A DNA stretch of 64,000 nucleotides from Polluticaenibacter yanchengensis (GTDB lineage: Bacteria; Bacteroidota; Bacteroidia; Chitinophagales; Chitinophagaceae), in assembly GCA_027854065.1 (NCBI GenBank), contig JAQGEF010000004.1, positions 209,340-273,339 of the forward strand, in the 5' to 3' direction. Below, one piece after another: positions 35,463 to 44,993 of this stretch. The position numbers were made by a program, and so were the translations under genes. Numbering within the stretch: the stretch's first letter is position 1; the number at the start of each line of letters is the position of its first letter. Below the pieces are notes generated by a model that was not told where the DNA came from, did not search any database, and saw only the letters and a list, made by a program, of their open reading frames with translations.

Positions 35463-36263
35463 ATGTTTAAAAATATTATTTACAGTCTTGCTCTTATCCT
35501 TATTACTTTTACAAGTTGTCAAACAACCAAAGAGATGATGGAGGATTTCAATTATTTTGAAAAAAACGGGGACTCATTAGCATTCATAGTAAAACAACTT
35601 AAAGAACCGGTTATCCAGGTTTCAGACCAGTTAAGCATCGTTGTAAGCAGCGCCAGCCTTAACCAGGAGCAGGCAAAAGTGTTTAACCTGCTCAACAGCA
35701 GTAATTCCGGAGGCGCAGTTGGCGGTATGGGCCTTTTGACGCAGGGTTACCTGGTAGATTTTGACGGCAATATCCGGTTGCCTGTAGTGGGCAATGTAAA
35801 AGCCGCAGGTCTCACAAAGTCAGCGCTGAACGATACGCTCGTCGCACTGATATCACCATATGTAAAAGACCCCGTAATTAATATCAGGTTTTTAAACTTT
35901 ACAGTAAATGTATTAGGAGAAGTAAACAGCAAAGGCCCGGTTAGGATATCCAACGAAAAAGCTACTTTAATAGATGTACTTTCATTAGCAGGTGGACTTA
36001 CCGACCAGGGAAAACGTAACAATATCATGGTTTTCAGGAATCTTTCCAATGGCGCTTTTACTGTAGACACACTCAATATAAACGATGCAAGAGTTTTCGG
36101 TTCTAATTTCTATCAGTTACAGCAAAACGACCTTGTGTACGTTTCCCCCAATAAAAACAAATTAAGACAAATCAGCACCAATCCGCTTATTTACAGAGAT
36201 ATTCCATTTTTCCTGAGTCTTACAAGCGCTATCTTTTTATTTCTGAATCTGTTTATAAAATAG
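35463..36263 (+). CDS. Polysaccharide export lipoprotein, Wza-like
   Basis: A 266-residue lipoprotein. The signal ends in the lipobox TFTSC (Cys19). A Poly_export domain spans ~50-140 (VIQVSDQLSIVVSSASLNQE, GYLVDFDGNIRLPVVGNVKA) and a SLBB-like domain ~148-230 (NVLGEVNSKGPVRISNEKAT, LADQ-like LTDQGKRNNIMVFRN). A C-terminal hydrophobic segment (FFLSLTSAIFLFLNLFI) could be the outer-membrane helix of the Wza channel. It should form the outer-membrane exit for the glycan with the Wzc-like kinase, whose gene begins 23 bases later. Confidence 0.9.
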   Translation: MFKNIIYSLALILITFTSCQTTKEMMEDFNYFEKNGDSLAFIVKQLKEPVIQVSDQLSIVVSSASLNQEQAKVFNLLNSSNSGGAVGGMGLLTQGYLVDFDGNIRLPVVGNVKAAGLTKSALNDTLVALISPYVKDPVINIRFLNFTVNVLGEVNSKGPVRISNEKATLIDVLSLAGGLTDQGKRNNIMVFRNLSNGAFTVDTLNINDARVFGSNFYQLQQNDLVYVSPNKNKLRQISTNPLIYRDIPFFLSLTSAIFLFLNLFIK

Positions 36264-36286
36264 ATACGCCTACTTAAAAAAAATCA

Positions 36287-38746
36287 ATGTCCACATTCCC
36301 TTCAGAATATAATCCGTCAGGAGATACACAAACAGGTAAGTTCTCGCCTTCAGATATTTTTTATAAATACCTGGCCCATATTCACTATTTTATTATCAGC
36401 ATCGCGCTATGCGTATTGGCAGGCATCATCTATTTAAGATATACCACCCCTAAATATGAAAGCACGATGCAGGTGCTTCTGAAGAACAGCAATGACAATA
36501 AAATAACAGGCCGCCAGGGAGACCTGGTGTCTATAGCCATGTATGGTAACAGCGATATCAATATCAACAATGAAATTGAAAAACTGAAATCGGAAAAGAC
36601 ATTTATCAAAATGATTGAAAAGAATAAATTCAATATTTATTACTTCAATCAGGGAAAAATCAAAATCAGCAATCTTCACAACCTGGTACCATTCGAAGTA
36701 ATCCCGGTAAATATTGCAGATAGCAATAAGAGATATACCATCAAGTTTACAGGCAATGATAAGGAAGGCTTCTATTTGATGAAAGGATCTGATAAATCCA
36801 ATAAAAAAACAAGGTGGAATGAGCTATTTGAAATAGGCGGAAGTGTCTTCAAAATTGTTTTAAAACCCAATAGGGAAGAACCCTCTAATGATGTTTACAT
36901 TGTCACCTGGGTAAGCCCTGCAGAAAGAACAAGGGAATTACTTAGCCAGATATCAATCAGGCAAAAAGACAATATCAGCACCATTCTTAGAATTTCCATC
37001 ATTAATGAAAACGCTTCATTAGGCCGCGCCATCCTGGATGCGATGGCCAGTGAGTTTAACAATGCCAGTATAGAATATAAGAATGCGAACGCAGAAAACA
37101 CCATCAGTTTTATCAATAACCGTTTAGATTCATTGACCAAGGAAATCCTGGATTTAGAAAACAGTTTTAAACTGCAAAACGACGAAAACAGCTACCTCTC
37201 CATAGATCAGCAAAGTGCCATGTTTTTTGGGAAACTGGGCGAATCCGAGACAAAGATAGAAGCCCTGGAGCTCAACAATGAATTAGCGTCACTAGTATTC
37301 GATTATGTACAAAATCCCAAAACAAGGAATAAAATTGTACCCTCTACACTTGGCCTGTCAGACAATACGTTAGGAACAATGATTGCAGCCTATAACGACC
37401 TGCAGATGCAGCGCGAAAAAGAAGCGCCTAATTTACCGGCAGACGGATTATTGATGAAACAATTGAACAATCAGATTGATGAAGTAAGAGCCAGTATTTT
37501 AGAAAGCATTAATTTGCTCAAAACAAGTATTACCAAACAAAAAGGAGATATCCTCTCCAAAAACAGCCTGTATAAAGAATACCTCTCACAGGTACCTGAA
37601 AAGCAAAAGCTGCAGGCAGAATTATTACGCCAGCGGCAGGTAAAAGAAAACCTGTACCTGTACCTGTTACAAAAACGGGAAGAAACCGCCATTGCCACCG
37701 CATCTACCTCTGCAAGCTATGAACAGCTAAATGCTGCAAGCAGCGCAAAAAAACAGGTTGAGCCGGATGCAGATAAAATAAAACTCTTTTCATTCCTTAT
37801 CGGCCTTTTAATACCAATCGGTATCATCTATGTAAAAGATCAGCTGAACGACCGGGTAATGCTTCGCGACCAGATTTTAAACGAAACAAACCTGCCGATT
37901 ATAGGAGAAGTAGGGCATGTGGATAACAACAAAAGCCTGGTGGTTGCCCATAAAAGCAGGAGCATTATATCCGAACAGTTCAGAATTATCCGAAGCAATA
38001 TCAATATTCTCAGCGAAACGAAAAATGTAAAAACCATTTTGGTAACATCTACCGTTTCAGGGGAGGGTAAAAGTTTTGTAAGCATCAATATGGCTGCGGT
38101 GTTGGCTTTGGCCGGCAAAAAAGTAGCATTGCTGGAGTTCGATTTAAGGCGCCCGAAAATCCTGAGCAATTTAGGCATCCAGAAAACCGGTATCGGTATT
38201 TCCAACTACCTGCTGGGTATGAACTCCGAATCTGAGATCTGTACCCGGTTCGAAGCATTTCCAAACCTGGACATTTACCCTTCCGGCATAGTGCCACCCA
38301 ACCCGGCAGAACTGATGCTGAGTAAAAACAATGAAAAACTCTTCGATTACCTCAAAGCCAATTACGACTATATCATTATTGACAGTGCGCCAGTAGGCCT
38401 CGTGAGCGATACATTGTCGCTTACTAAATTCGTGGACATGAGCCTGTACATCGTCCGTCACCGTTATACGTTCAAACGCCAGTTGTCATTCATAAAAGAT
38501 TTAAAAACGGAGGGTAAACTTCCGAACTTAAATATTGTAGTAAATGACCTTCGCATAGGTGCCCGCTATGGCTATTACGGCTATGGCAATTCCAAAGGCT
38601 ACGGCTATGGTTACGGTTACTATTATGGTTACGGTGCAAAAGCACAGGGCAAGGGCAGAAGCAATGAGTACTTTGATATAGAGATGCCGAATGTCTTTAA
38701 AAAGTGGCGCAGTAAAATCAGCCGCTTCTTTAACAGGCAAAACTAA
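36287..38746 (+). CDS. Polysaccharide co-polymerase and tyrosine autokinase, Wzc-like
   Basis: An 819-residue inner-membrane protein. A first membrane helix (~32-50) and a second (~503-520, LFSFLIGLLIPIGIIYV) enclose a long periplasmic domain with coiled coil (~270-490). The cytoplasmic BY-kinase domain has Walker A STVSGEGKS (~588-596), Walker A' LEFDLRRPK (~616-624) and Walker B YIIIDSAPVG (~695-704). A tail at ~760-785 holds 11 tyrosines within about 25 residues, alternating with glycine; this is the cluster whose phosphorylation cycle controls chain length and export. It works with the Wza-like protein. Confidence 0.93.
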   Translation: MSTFPSEYNPSGDTQTGKFSPSDIFYKYLAHIHYFIISIALCVLAGIIYLRYTTPKYESTMQVLLKNSNDNKITGRQGDLVSIAMYGNSDININNEIEKLKSEKTFIKMIEKNKFNIYYFNQGKIKISNLHNLVPFEVIPVNIADSNKRYTIKFTGNDKEGFYLMKGSDKSNKKTRWNELFEIGGSVFKIVLKPNREEPSNDVYIVTWVSPAERTRELLSQISIRQKDNISTILRISIINENASLGRAILDAMASEFNNASIEYKNANAENTISFINNRLDSLTKEILDLENSFKLQNDENSYLSIDQQSAMFFGKLGESETKIEALELNNELASLVFDYVQNPKTRNKIVPSTLGLSDNTLGTMIAAYNDLQMQREKEAPNLPADGLLMKQLNNQIDEVRASILESINLLKTSITKQKGDILSKNSLYKEYLSQVPEKQKLQAELLRQRQVKENLYLYLLQKREETAIATASTSASYEQLNAASSAKKQVEPDADKIKLFSFLIGLLIPIGIIYVKDQLNDRVMLRDQILNETNLPIIGEVGHVDNNKSLVVAHKSRSIISEQFRIIRSNINILSETKNVKTILVTSTVSGEGKSFVSINMAAVLALAGKKVALLEFDLRRPKILSNLGIQKTGIGISNYLLGMNSESEICTRFEAFPNLDIYPSGIVPPNPAELMLSKNNEKLFDYLKANYDYIIIDSAPVGLVSDTLSLTKFVDMSLYIVRHRYTFKRQLSFIKDLKTEGKLPNLNIVVNDLRIGARYGYYGYGNSKGYGYGYGYYYGYGAKAQGKGRSNEYFDIEMPNVFKKWRSKISRFFNRQN

Positions 38747-38753
38747 TTTTTAT

Positions 38754-38866
38754 TTTGGGGCTGTCTGCACAAGAACAAAATTGAGCAATAGTCCGGGCTG
38801 CTCCGGGCTCGCTAACGCTCGGTACTCCTTCGTCGTACCAGGCCCTGCGTATCCCGCAGCCCGTAA
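38754..38866 (+). repeat. Interspersed repeat family R1, copy E
   Basis: Starts 7 bases after the wzc-like stop: TTTTGGGGCTGTC, a 26-base spacer, TCCGGGCTGCTCCGGGCTCG, CTAACGCTCGGTAC, TCCTTCGTC, GTACC, and an end with CCCGCAGCCC. Closest to copy A. It stands inside the polysaccharide operon, in the 393-base gap between the Wzc-like and Wzm-like genes. The 65 bases between this copy and the R2 element that follows hold nothing recognised. Confidence 0.82.
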
Positions 38867-38931
38867 GCCGTAGAATAAGAATTAAGCGATAAAAAACAGG
38901 ATACTTACAATAACTGAACAAAGGCATGAAT

Positions 38932-39120
38932 ATGGAAGCGCAAGGGATAGGAGCAAAGTACCCCGCGGCGGTATAAACGACCACAACCGGCGAAGCTAAG
39001 AAATAAGCATTACCGCCGCGGAGTACTGCGGATAGCCCGGCCCCCGGCAGGCAATATAAAAAATATACCGGTTGGTATAAAATATCAACCAGCGATCACC
39101 AGGCCGGGGGATGCGCCCAG
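38932..39120 (-). repeat. Interspersed repeat family R2, copy 1
   Basis: A ~189-base element with nested inverted repeats, sharing order and motifs with the copy at 60756-60954 when read on the minus strand: TGGGCG, TCCC, ATACCAACCGGTAT, CCGGGCTAT, TACTCCGCGGCG and CTATCCCTTGCGCTTCCAT. Stems: 38959-38973 with 39011-39025 (14 of 15), 39041-39048 with 39103-39110 (CCCCCGGC/GCCGGGGG), and the small hairpin 39065-39069 with 39074-39078. It ends 20 bases before the Wzm-like start. Confidence 0.78.
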
Positions 39121-39139
39121 GATATTAAGAAAAACTACC

Positions 39140-40000
39140 GTGAAAAAAACTGAATGGGATATAGAAATAGCATCGGAAACCAGTTGGTTTAGTTTTAAAC
39201 TAAACGAAATATGGAGATACAGGGACCTGGTAGCACTACTGGTAAAGCGGGATTATATAGCAAAATACAAGCAAACAATATTAGGCCCCCTATGGCATAT
39301 TATACAGCCATTGCTGACTACCGCAATGAGTTTTTTACTGTTCAATGTGGTAGCAAATATTGACACAGAAGGTAAAAACGCCATTTTATTTCAGTTGGCT
39401 GGCATCACTATCTGGAGTTATTTTGCCACCTGCCTCACCAGCACTGCCAATACCTTTATAGCCAACGCAGGCATCTTTGGAAAAGTATATTTCCCCCGCA
39501 TGGTGATGCCCGTATCCGTCGTTATCAGCAGCTTTTTGCAAATGGCCATCCAGTTTGTCGTATTGATAGCAGCCATTATCGTCAACATATTTATAAACAC
39601 CGAATACCATTTAAGCTGGAACATATTACTGTTGCCAATCGTGGTAACAATAATGGCGTTACTCGCACTGGGACTCGGCATCATCGTTTCCTCGCTGACC
39701 ACTAAATACAGGGACCTGGCAGTACTAGTTACTTTTGGGGTACAGTTGCTCATGTTTGCATCAGCAGTTAATTACCCGATAAGTACCATTGCAAACCGAT
39801 TGGGAACGGACAGCATGATATACAAGCTGGTCGCTTATAATCCACTCAGCATATTGGTAGATACTTTTAGAAACATCATGTTAGGCGGGCCTATCCAATA
39901 TGGAATGCTGGCTTATACCGCCGGTATTACAGTCGTTGTACTCATGTTTGGCATCATGCTTTTTAATAAAGTGGAAAAATCGTTTATGGATACAGTATAG
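39140..40000 (+). CDS. Polysaccharide ABC exporter permease, Wzm-like
   Basis: A 286-residue ABC-2-type membrane protein with six predicted helices. The cytoplasmic N-terminus shows LVALLVKRDYIAKYKQTILG and LGPLWHIIQPLLTTAMSF, typical of O-antigen and teichoic-acid exporters of the Wzm/TagG kind. It pairs with the ATPase gene that starts 9 bases after its stop to move lipid-linked glycan across the inner membrane. The start is a GTG, chosen because the conserved N-terminal amphipathic helix follows directly. Confidence 0.92.
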   Translation: MKKTEWDIEIASETSWFSFKLNEIWRYRDLVALLVKRDYIAKYKQTILGPLWHIIQPLLTTAMSFLLFNVVANIDTEGKNAILFQLAGITIWSYFATCLTSTANTFIANAGIFGKVYFPRMVMPVSVVISSFLQMAIQFVVLIAAIIVNIFINTEYHLSWNILLLPIVVTIMALLALGLGIIVSSLTTKYRDLAVLVTFGVQLLMFASAVNYPISTIANRLGTDSMIYKLVAYNPLSILVDTFRNIMLGGPIQYGMLAYTAGITVVVLMFGIMLFNKVEKSFMDTV

Positions 40001-40009
40001 CGTATAACA

Positions 40010-41236
40010 ATGAGCCGGAAAATAGTAATAGAAGCCACAAACGTTAGCAAACAATATAACCTTAGTAAAATAGGATCAGGTACCATTAAAGACGACATGA
40101 AGCGTTGGTGGTACAAGGCCCGCGGAAAAGAGGACCCTTTTTTACGGATCGGAGAAACCAATGACCGAAGCCGGAAAGGCAACAGTAACTGGGTATGGGC
40201 ATTAAGAGAGATCAATTTTAATATAGAACAGGGAGATGTGGTAGGCGTAATAGGCAGGAACGGCGCCGGTAAAAGTACACTGCTGAAGTTGCTGAGCCGT
40301 ACTACCACACCTACCACAGGCACTATAAAAATGAAGGGGCGTGTGGCCAGCCTACTGGAAGTAGGTACCGGATTCCACCCCGACCTTACCGGGCGCGAAA
40401 ACATATTCCTGAACGGCGCCATCCTGGGAATGACTAAAAAAGAAATCACCTCAAAATTCGACGAAATTGTTGCATTTTCAGGCGTAGAAAGATATATTGA
40501 CACACCGGTAAAAAGATACTCCAGCGGTATGTATGTGCGCCTGGCATTTGCTGTAGCAGCACACCTGGAAAGCGAGATACTTATTGTAGATGAAGTATTG
40601 GCCGTAGGCGATGCAGAGTTTCAAAAGAAAGCCATCGGCAAAATGCAGGATGTTTCCAGCGGGCAGGGTAGGACCGTGTTATTCGTCAGTCATAATATGG
40701 GAAGTATCCAGACGCTCTGCAACAAAGGGCTCCTTTTAAAAAATGGGATGATCGCTGCCAACGGCCTGCTGATGCCGGTGATCAACGAATATGTAAAAGA
40801 CGGGAACTCAGATGAACAACTCATATTTGAGCCTGCTGATAATCCGTTTCTCTCCCATATACAATTAACCAGTTCAACAGCATTAATTACAACCGGAAAT
40901 GCAATCACATTCAACTTAGAACTCAAGCAGTTTACAAAAGATCTGGTGGTACACCTTGGCATTTATGATTTTAAGGATGAAAAACTTTTTAATCTTGCCA
41001 CAGATTACTTTGAAGATGTAATAAAGTCAACATCGGTTAAATGCATCGTTCCGGTCAATAACTTACCGGAAGGAAATTATTATGTAAACCTATTGCTGAA
41101 GCGAGCCGGGCAAACCCTTTGCCACTACAGCAAATGCCTCGTATTTAAAGTGGTGAACGGCGACTTTTACCACCAGAACAAATTACCGGAACTGACCCCA
41201 AGTAAATTCTTTGTACAACATGAGTGGCAAAGCTAA
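40010..41236 (+). CDS. Polysaccharide ABC exporter ATPase with carbohydrate-binding tail, Wzt-like
   Basis: A 408-residue ATPase. Walker A GRNGAGKST is at about residues 82-90, the signature SSGMYVRLAFAVA near 170-182 and Walker B ILIVDEVLAVGD near 190-201. The N-terminus has an unusual stretch (SGTIKDDMKRWWYKARGKED) typical of Wzt-like proteins. Residues ~260-408 form a beta-sandwich like the Wzt C-terminal domain (NPFLSHIQLTSSTALITTG, HLGIYDFKDEKLFNLATDYF), which recognises the glycan's end before export. The following glycosyltransferase overlaps by 17 bases. Confidence 0.92.
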   Translation: MSRKIVIEATNVSKQYNLSKIGSGTIKDDMKRWWYKARGKEDPFLRIGETNDRSRKGNSNWVWALREINFNIEQGDVVGVIGRNGAGKSTLLKLLSRTTTPTTGTIKMKGRVASLLEVGTGFHPDLTGRENIFLNGAILGMTKKEITSKFDEIVAFSGVERYIDTPVKRYSSGMYVRLAFAVAAHLESEILIVDEVLAVGDAEFQKKAIGKMQDVSSGQGRTVLFVSHNMGSIQTLCNKGLLLKNGMIAANGLLMPVINEYVKDGNSDEQLIFEPADNPFLSHIQLTSSTALITTGNAITFNLELKQFTKDLVVHLGIYDFKDEKLFNLATDYFEDVIKSTSVKCIVPVNNLPEGNYYVNLLLKRAGQTLCHYSKCLVFKVVNGDFYHQNKLPELTPSKFFVQHEWQS

Positions 41237-41933
41237 AACAGACATTACAATTGTTGTTGCATCCTACCATTACGGTCACTTAGCGGCACATTGTTTAGAA
41301 AGCATAAGGTCACAAACCGCAGCACCTTATGAAATACTGTTTGTAGATGACGCTGCGGGTGATTGCTTTTTCCTGGAAGAGCGTTACCCGGAAGTAAAGT
41401 TTACTTTCAGAAAGAAAAACCTCGGCATTGTAGAGAATTTCAATGATATGTTGAACAAAGTAAAATCTTCGAAATGCCTGTTTTTAGGGGCCGATAACTG
41501 GTTACGGTCTGATGCATTAGAGTTACTTTCTAAAGATGACGCAGACATTGTTACTTATGATATTATTTTGACGGGAGATTTAAAAGAGGACAGGCTTATT
41601 CATCACCGGCACGAAATGCAAAATCACCACGGAGATTTTTACTGGTCAAGAGACCATCAACATCATGGCTCCATGGTCTATAATGTTGCACTGGCAAAAA
41701 GTGTTGGCGGCTACATTCGTAATAGCGAAAGTAAACAAACAGAAGAGGACCGTGTTTTATGGCACAGGATGACGGATGCCGGAGCCTCTGTAAAATACCT
41801 GAACGAAGGCTTACTTTATTACAGGACACACCGGGAAAACTTCAATTCCTACAAAATCAAACAACCCTCGAAAATCCAACAATTTATAAGCAGGGTTAAA
41901 AACAAAATATTGCGAATAATAAAGGGTAGATAA
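41220..41933 (+). CDS. Glycosyltransferase, GT2 family
   Basis: A 237-residue GT-A-fold enzyme. It opens with DITIVVASYHYGHLAAHCL and EILFVDDAAGD (first acidic motif), then CLFLGADNWL (donor-binding region) and the later EEDRVLWHRMTDAG helix. The motif order fits GT2, but the usual DXD is loose here (ADN). Smaller than its neighbours. The ATG at 41220 lies inside the end of the Wzt-like gene in another frame, so translation is probably coupled. The donor and acceptor sugars are unknown. Confidence 0.8.
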   Translation: MSGKAKTDITIVVASYHYGHLAAHCLESIRSQTAAPYEILFVDDAAGDCFFLEERYPEVKFTFRKKNLGIVENFNDMLNKVKSSKCLFLGADNWLRSDALELLSKDDADIVTYDIILTGDLKEDRLIHHRHEMQNHHGDFYWSRDHQHHGSMVYNVALAKSVGGYIRNSESKQTEEDRVLWHRMTDAGASVKYLNEGLLYYRTHRENFNSYKIKQPSKIQQFISRVKNKILRIIKGR

Positions 41934-41955
41934 ACGCTCCTTATTACCTTCTATT

Positions 41956-42837
41956 ATGGACCTGGTCTCTATTTGCGTTCCAACATATAACGGTGAAGTT
42001 TATTTAAAAGAAGCACTGGATTCTGTAAAAAGTCAAACCTACAGCAATATTGAATTGATTATTTCTGATGACCAGTCTTCAGACAATACACTTAAAATTG
42101 TAGAAGCATTTAAAGACACTGTCAATTTTCCGGTTTATATTTTTCATCATACTCCGGCCGGCATTGGTGCCAACTGGAATAATACAATAGAAAAAGCAAA
42201 CGGGAAATACATAAAGTTTTTATTCCAGGATGATGTCCTCTTTGATGATTGTATCGAGCAGATGATGTTTTATATTACAAAATACCAGTTGAAATGTATT
42301 GCATCAACAAGGGAAATTATTTATGATCCCAATAACGAAAGTCAAAAAAACTGGGTAAAGGGATTTGGTAACCTTCAACAAGATTTAAACCTTCATTTTA
42401 ATTCAGAGAAACTGGCTATTATAAACAAGTCACTATTCAAACACGCCAACTTCTTTCAAAATCCGTTTAATAAAATTGGAGAACCGGTTTGCCTGTTATT
42501 TGAAAAGGCACTATATCATGAAATAGGAGCATTTAATACCCAGCTGAAGCAAATCCTTGATTATGAATATTGGTACCGGATATTGAAAATATACCCGATA
42601 GGATTACTTAATCAGCCATTGGTTAAATTCAGGCTGCACAGTAATCAAACCACTGCTGTAAATAATGAAAGCAACCTAGATGAAAGTAAATACTATAACG
42701 ACTTTTTGTTTAATACATTATTTTGGCAACTGAGCAAAGAGCAAAAGCAGAAAATGCTTTTAAGCAAATTTCGCAGATTTAAAAGATCTGTAAAAAATAG
42801 TTTCAAGAGCCTCTTAAGGATAAAATATTGCAATTGA
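41956..42837 (+). CDS. Glycosyltransferase, GT2 family
   Basis: A 293-residue GT-A enzyme. VSICVPTYNGEVYLKEALDS and ELIISDDQSSDNT open the nucleotide-binding half, and FLFQDDVLFDD carries the DXD-type metal site near residues 92-102. The C-terminal quarter is basic (RRFKRSVKNSFKSLLRI), which suits membrane contact. It belongs to a run of AT-rich glycosyltransferase genes that begins here. The next gene overlaps its end by 10 bases. Confidence 0.88.
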   Translation: MDLVSICVPTYNGEVYLKEALDSVKSQTYSNIELIISDDQSSDNTLKIVEAFKDTVNFPVYIFHHTPAGIGANWNNTIEKANGKYIKFLFQDDVLFDDCIEQMMFYITKYQLKCIASTREIIYDPNNESQKNWVKGFGNLQQDLNLHFNSEKLAIINKSLFKHANFFQNPFNKIGEPVCLLFEKALYHEIGAFNTQLKQILDYEYWYRILKIYPIGLLNQPLVKFRLHSNQTTAVNNESNLDESKYYNDFLFNTLFWQLSKEQKQKMLLSKFRRFKRSVKNSFKSLLRIKYCN

Positions 42838-43772
42838 CCCTTCCGCTTATTTCTGTTATTATTCCCAATTACAATCATGAAAGGTTTCTGAAAAGAAGAA
42901 TTGATTCTGTTCTTAACCAAAGTTACCAAAACATAGAAGTTATTATTTTGGATGATTGTTCTAAAGATAACAGTAAAGAAATTATTGAGAACTATCGACA
43001 TCATCCTAAAATCAAAGAAATTGTTTACAATGAATATAATTCCGGATCCACTTTCAGACAATGGGAAAAAGGCGTTTTATTAGCAACCGGTGATTATGTT
43101 TGGATAGCAGAAAGCGATGACTGGTGTGAAAAAAACTTTCTTGAAACATTAATAGAAGGCATTGTAAAGAATGATGATGTTGTTTTAGCATATGCTCAAT
43201 CCTATTTTATAAATTTAGACGGAAAGATCAGCTTTATTAAACGTGAAGACTATCTCTCAAAACTATATGAGGGTCCTGAATTCGTTAAAAAGAAAATGAT
43301 TAAAGAAAATGCTGTACAAAATGCCAGTATGGCAATATTTAATCGAAAAGCATATCATAATATATCTAAAGAATATACTGCTTTTAAGTATTGCGGAGAT
43401 TGGCTTTTTTGGTCAAAAATAGCATTACTGGGCAATGTGTTTATTAGCGGTAAACATTTAAACTTCTTCTTAAATCATAATGCAGATGTCAGCACAAGAT
43501 TTAACTCAAGCGGGATGAATTTTATTGAAGAATTTAATGTTTTGGATATTTTATATAAGGACGGGGTAATAAACAAAGACGAATATTTAGAAGGATATTA
43601 TTTAAAATATAAAGGGTTCAATATTCAGAAAAGTCATTTTGAAAATGATGTGGTAACAACAATTTCTGAAATATTAGATAAGAATGTCTTTATTCCGGAA
43701 ATAAAGAGGAGATATCAAAAATGGCGTTTAAATGAGTCAATTAAATTGTTTTTGAAAAAAATTCTTAAATAA
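42828..43772 (+). CDS. Glycosyltransferase, GT2 family
   Basis: A 314-residue GT-A enzyme with LISVIIPNYNHERFLKRRID, VIILDDCSKDNS and the metal site VWIAESDDWCE (about residues 87-97). The pattern fits a polysaccharide-chain transferase. The start is taken as the TTG at 42828, 10 bases inside the previous gene; no ATG fits between it and the conserved strand. It overlaps the next gene by one base (TAATG). Low G+C, like its neighbours. Confidence 0.87.
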   Translation: MQLTLPLISVIIPNYNHERFLKRRIDSVLNQSYQNIEVIILDDCSKDNSKEIIENYRHHPKIKEIVYNEYNSGSTFRQWEKGVLLATGDYVWIAESDDWCEKNFLETLIEGIVKNDDVVLAYAQSYFINLDGKISFIKREDYLSKLYEGPEFVKKKMIKENAVQNASMAIFNRKAYHNISKEYTAFKYCGDWLFWSKIALLGNVFISGKHLNFFLNHNADVSTRFNSSGMNFIEEFNVLDILYKDGVINKDEYLEGYYLKYKGFNIQKSHFENDVVTTISEILDKNVFIPEIKRRYQKWRLNESIKLFLKKILK

Positions 43773-44992
43773 TGAAAATTGTTCATTTAACAACCTATTA
43801 TACAGGAGGGGCAGGAATTGCAGCAATCAGGCTTCATAATGCATTGCTGAAAAGTGGCGTGGATTCTTCTATAATTTTTGTTCAACGATTTGCAAATGAT
43901 AAATCCTCTATTAACAATGCCTATTCGCTGCAGCCTTATTCTAAAATTCAAAGATTCAGAATAAAACTGTTTAAAGTTTTCAACCGCCAAAAAAGGGCTT
44001 TGGAAAGAGAGTTCAGGCATTGCTTAAAATTAATTACTGCGGAAAATTGTACTTTACCGGTTACCGATAATGATCCCTTATTTCTGGATATCATAAAGGA
44101 TGCGGATATTATTCATTTGCATTGGGTATCTAATATGATACACTATCCTTCTTTTTTCAAGCAGCTGGCTGGCAAAAAGATTGCATGGACGTTTCATGAT
44201 TTAAATCCTATTCAAGGCATTTTTCATTATAGGAATGATGTTATAAACAACCAGGCCGTAAACCACTTTGAAAGCAAAATGGTAGACTTTAAAGCCCGGT
44301 TTCAGAATAAGCATTGTAGTATTAATGTAATATGTCTTAATGAATGGATGTATCATGAAGTGCTCAATAATGGTAAAATGAGATACAAAACGATAGCTGT
44401 ATTACCTAATATTCACTCTTCTGAAGTCTTTTTTAATGATCCGGAACTTAATAAAGCGGATTTAAATTTCAGTTCTGATAAGATCAATATCCTGATCATT
44501 GCTGACAATCTGAAAAATGAAAGAAAAGGGGCTGCCATATTAAAAGAAATATTTAATTTAAATACAAGATTTAATCATTTACGGCTTCATGTGGTTGGTG
44601 CAGAGTTTTCTGATTCGTTCAGTAATATCGAAGTGGTGTATCATGGCAAAATAAATAATGAAGACCATTTGCGTAAAATATATTCAGGCGTTGACTTCCT
44701 CTTGCTGCCTTCTTTAGAAGATAATTTACCTAATGTAATGATAGAAGCATTATTATGCGGAACACCAATTATTGCATTTAGAATCGGGGGAATAGCAAAT
44801 GTTATAAAGGACCATGAAAATGGCATCTTGATTGAACCGTTTAATATTGAAAAATTGACTGATGTACTTGTCAATATCAATAACTGGCAATTTGATGCTG
44901 CCAGTATTTCAAAAAATGCCGCAGAAAGCTTTGATGAACGTAACATTACCAAATACATAACCCTGTACAATAGCATTAACAGCAGTCTTTAA
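43772..44992 (+). CDS. Glycosyltransferase, GT4 family
   Basis: A 406-residue GT-B enzyme. MKIVHLTTYYTGGAGIAAIR starts the acceptor domain, with ADIIHLHWVSN near residue 112 and AWTFHDLNPIQG near 138. The donor domain shows INILIIADNLKNERKGA and the EX7E motif in DNLPNVMIEALLCGTPIIAF near 311-330. This subgroup is common in O-antigen and capsule loci. The start ATG overlaps the stop of the previous gene. Confidence 0.9.
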   Translation: MKIVHLTTYYTGGAGIAAIRLHNALLKSGVDSSIIFVQRFANDKSSINNAYSLQPYSKIQRFRIKLFKVFNRQKRALEREFRHCLKLITAENCTLPVTDNDPLFLDIIKDADIIHLHWVSNMIHYPSFFKQLAGKKIAWTFHDLNPIQGIFHYRNDVINNQAVNHFESKMVDFKARFQNKHCSINVICLNEWMYHEVLNNGKMRYKTIAVLPNIHSSEVFFNDPELNKADLNFSSDKINILIIADNLKNERKGAAILKEIFNLNTRFNHLRLHVVGAEFSDSFSNIEVVYHGKINNEDHLRKIYSGVDFLLLPSLEDNLPNVMIEALLCGTPIIAFRIGGIANVIKDHENGILIEPFNIEKLTDVLVNINNWQFDAASISKNAAESFDERNITKYITLYNSINSSL

Positions 44993-44993
44993 T

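Noticed and set aside
38559-38640. Tandem-like repeat pattern (TACGGCTATGG)
   Set aside because: It encodes the Tyr/Gly-rich kinase tail of the Wzc-like protein; it is not a CRISPR or an independent repeat.
38932-39120. Insertion sequence or transposon end
   Set aside because: No transposase and no target duplications are visible; the shared order with 60756-60954 and the paired stem changes fit a structured repeat better.
41211-41219. TTG start upstream of the GT2 gene at 41220
   Set aside because: The ATG at 41220 begins closer to the conserved first strand and avoids a longer overlap with the Wzt-like gene.
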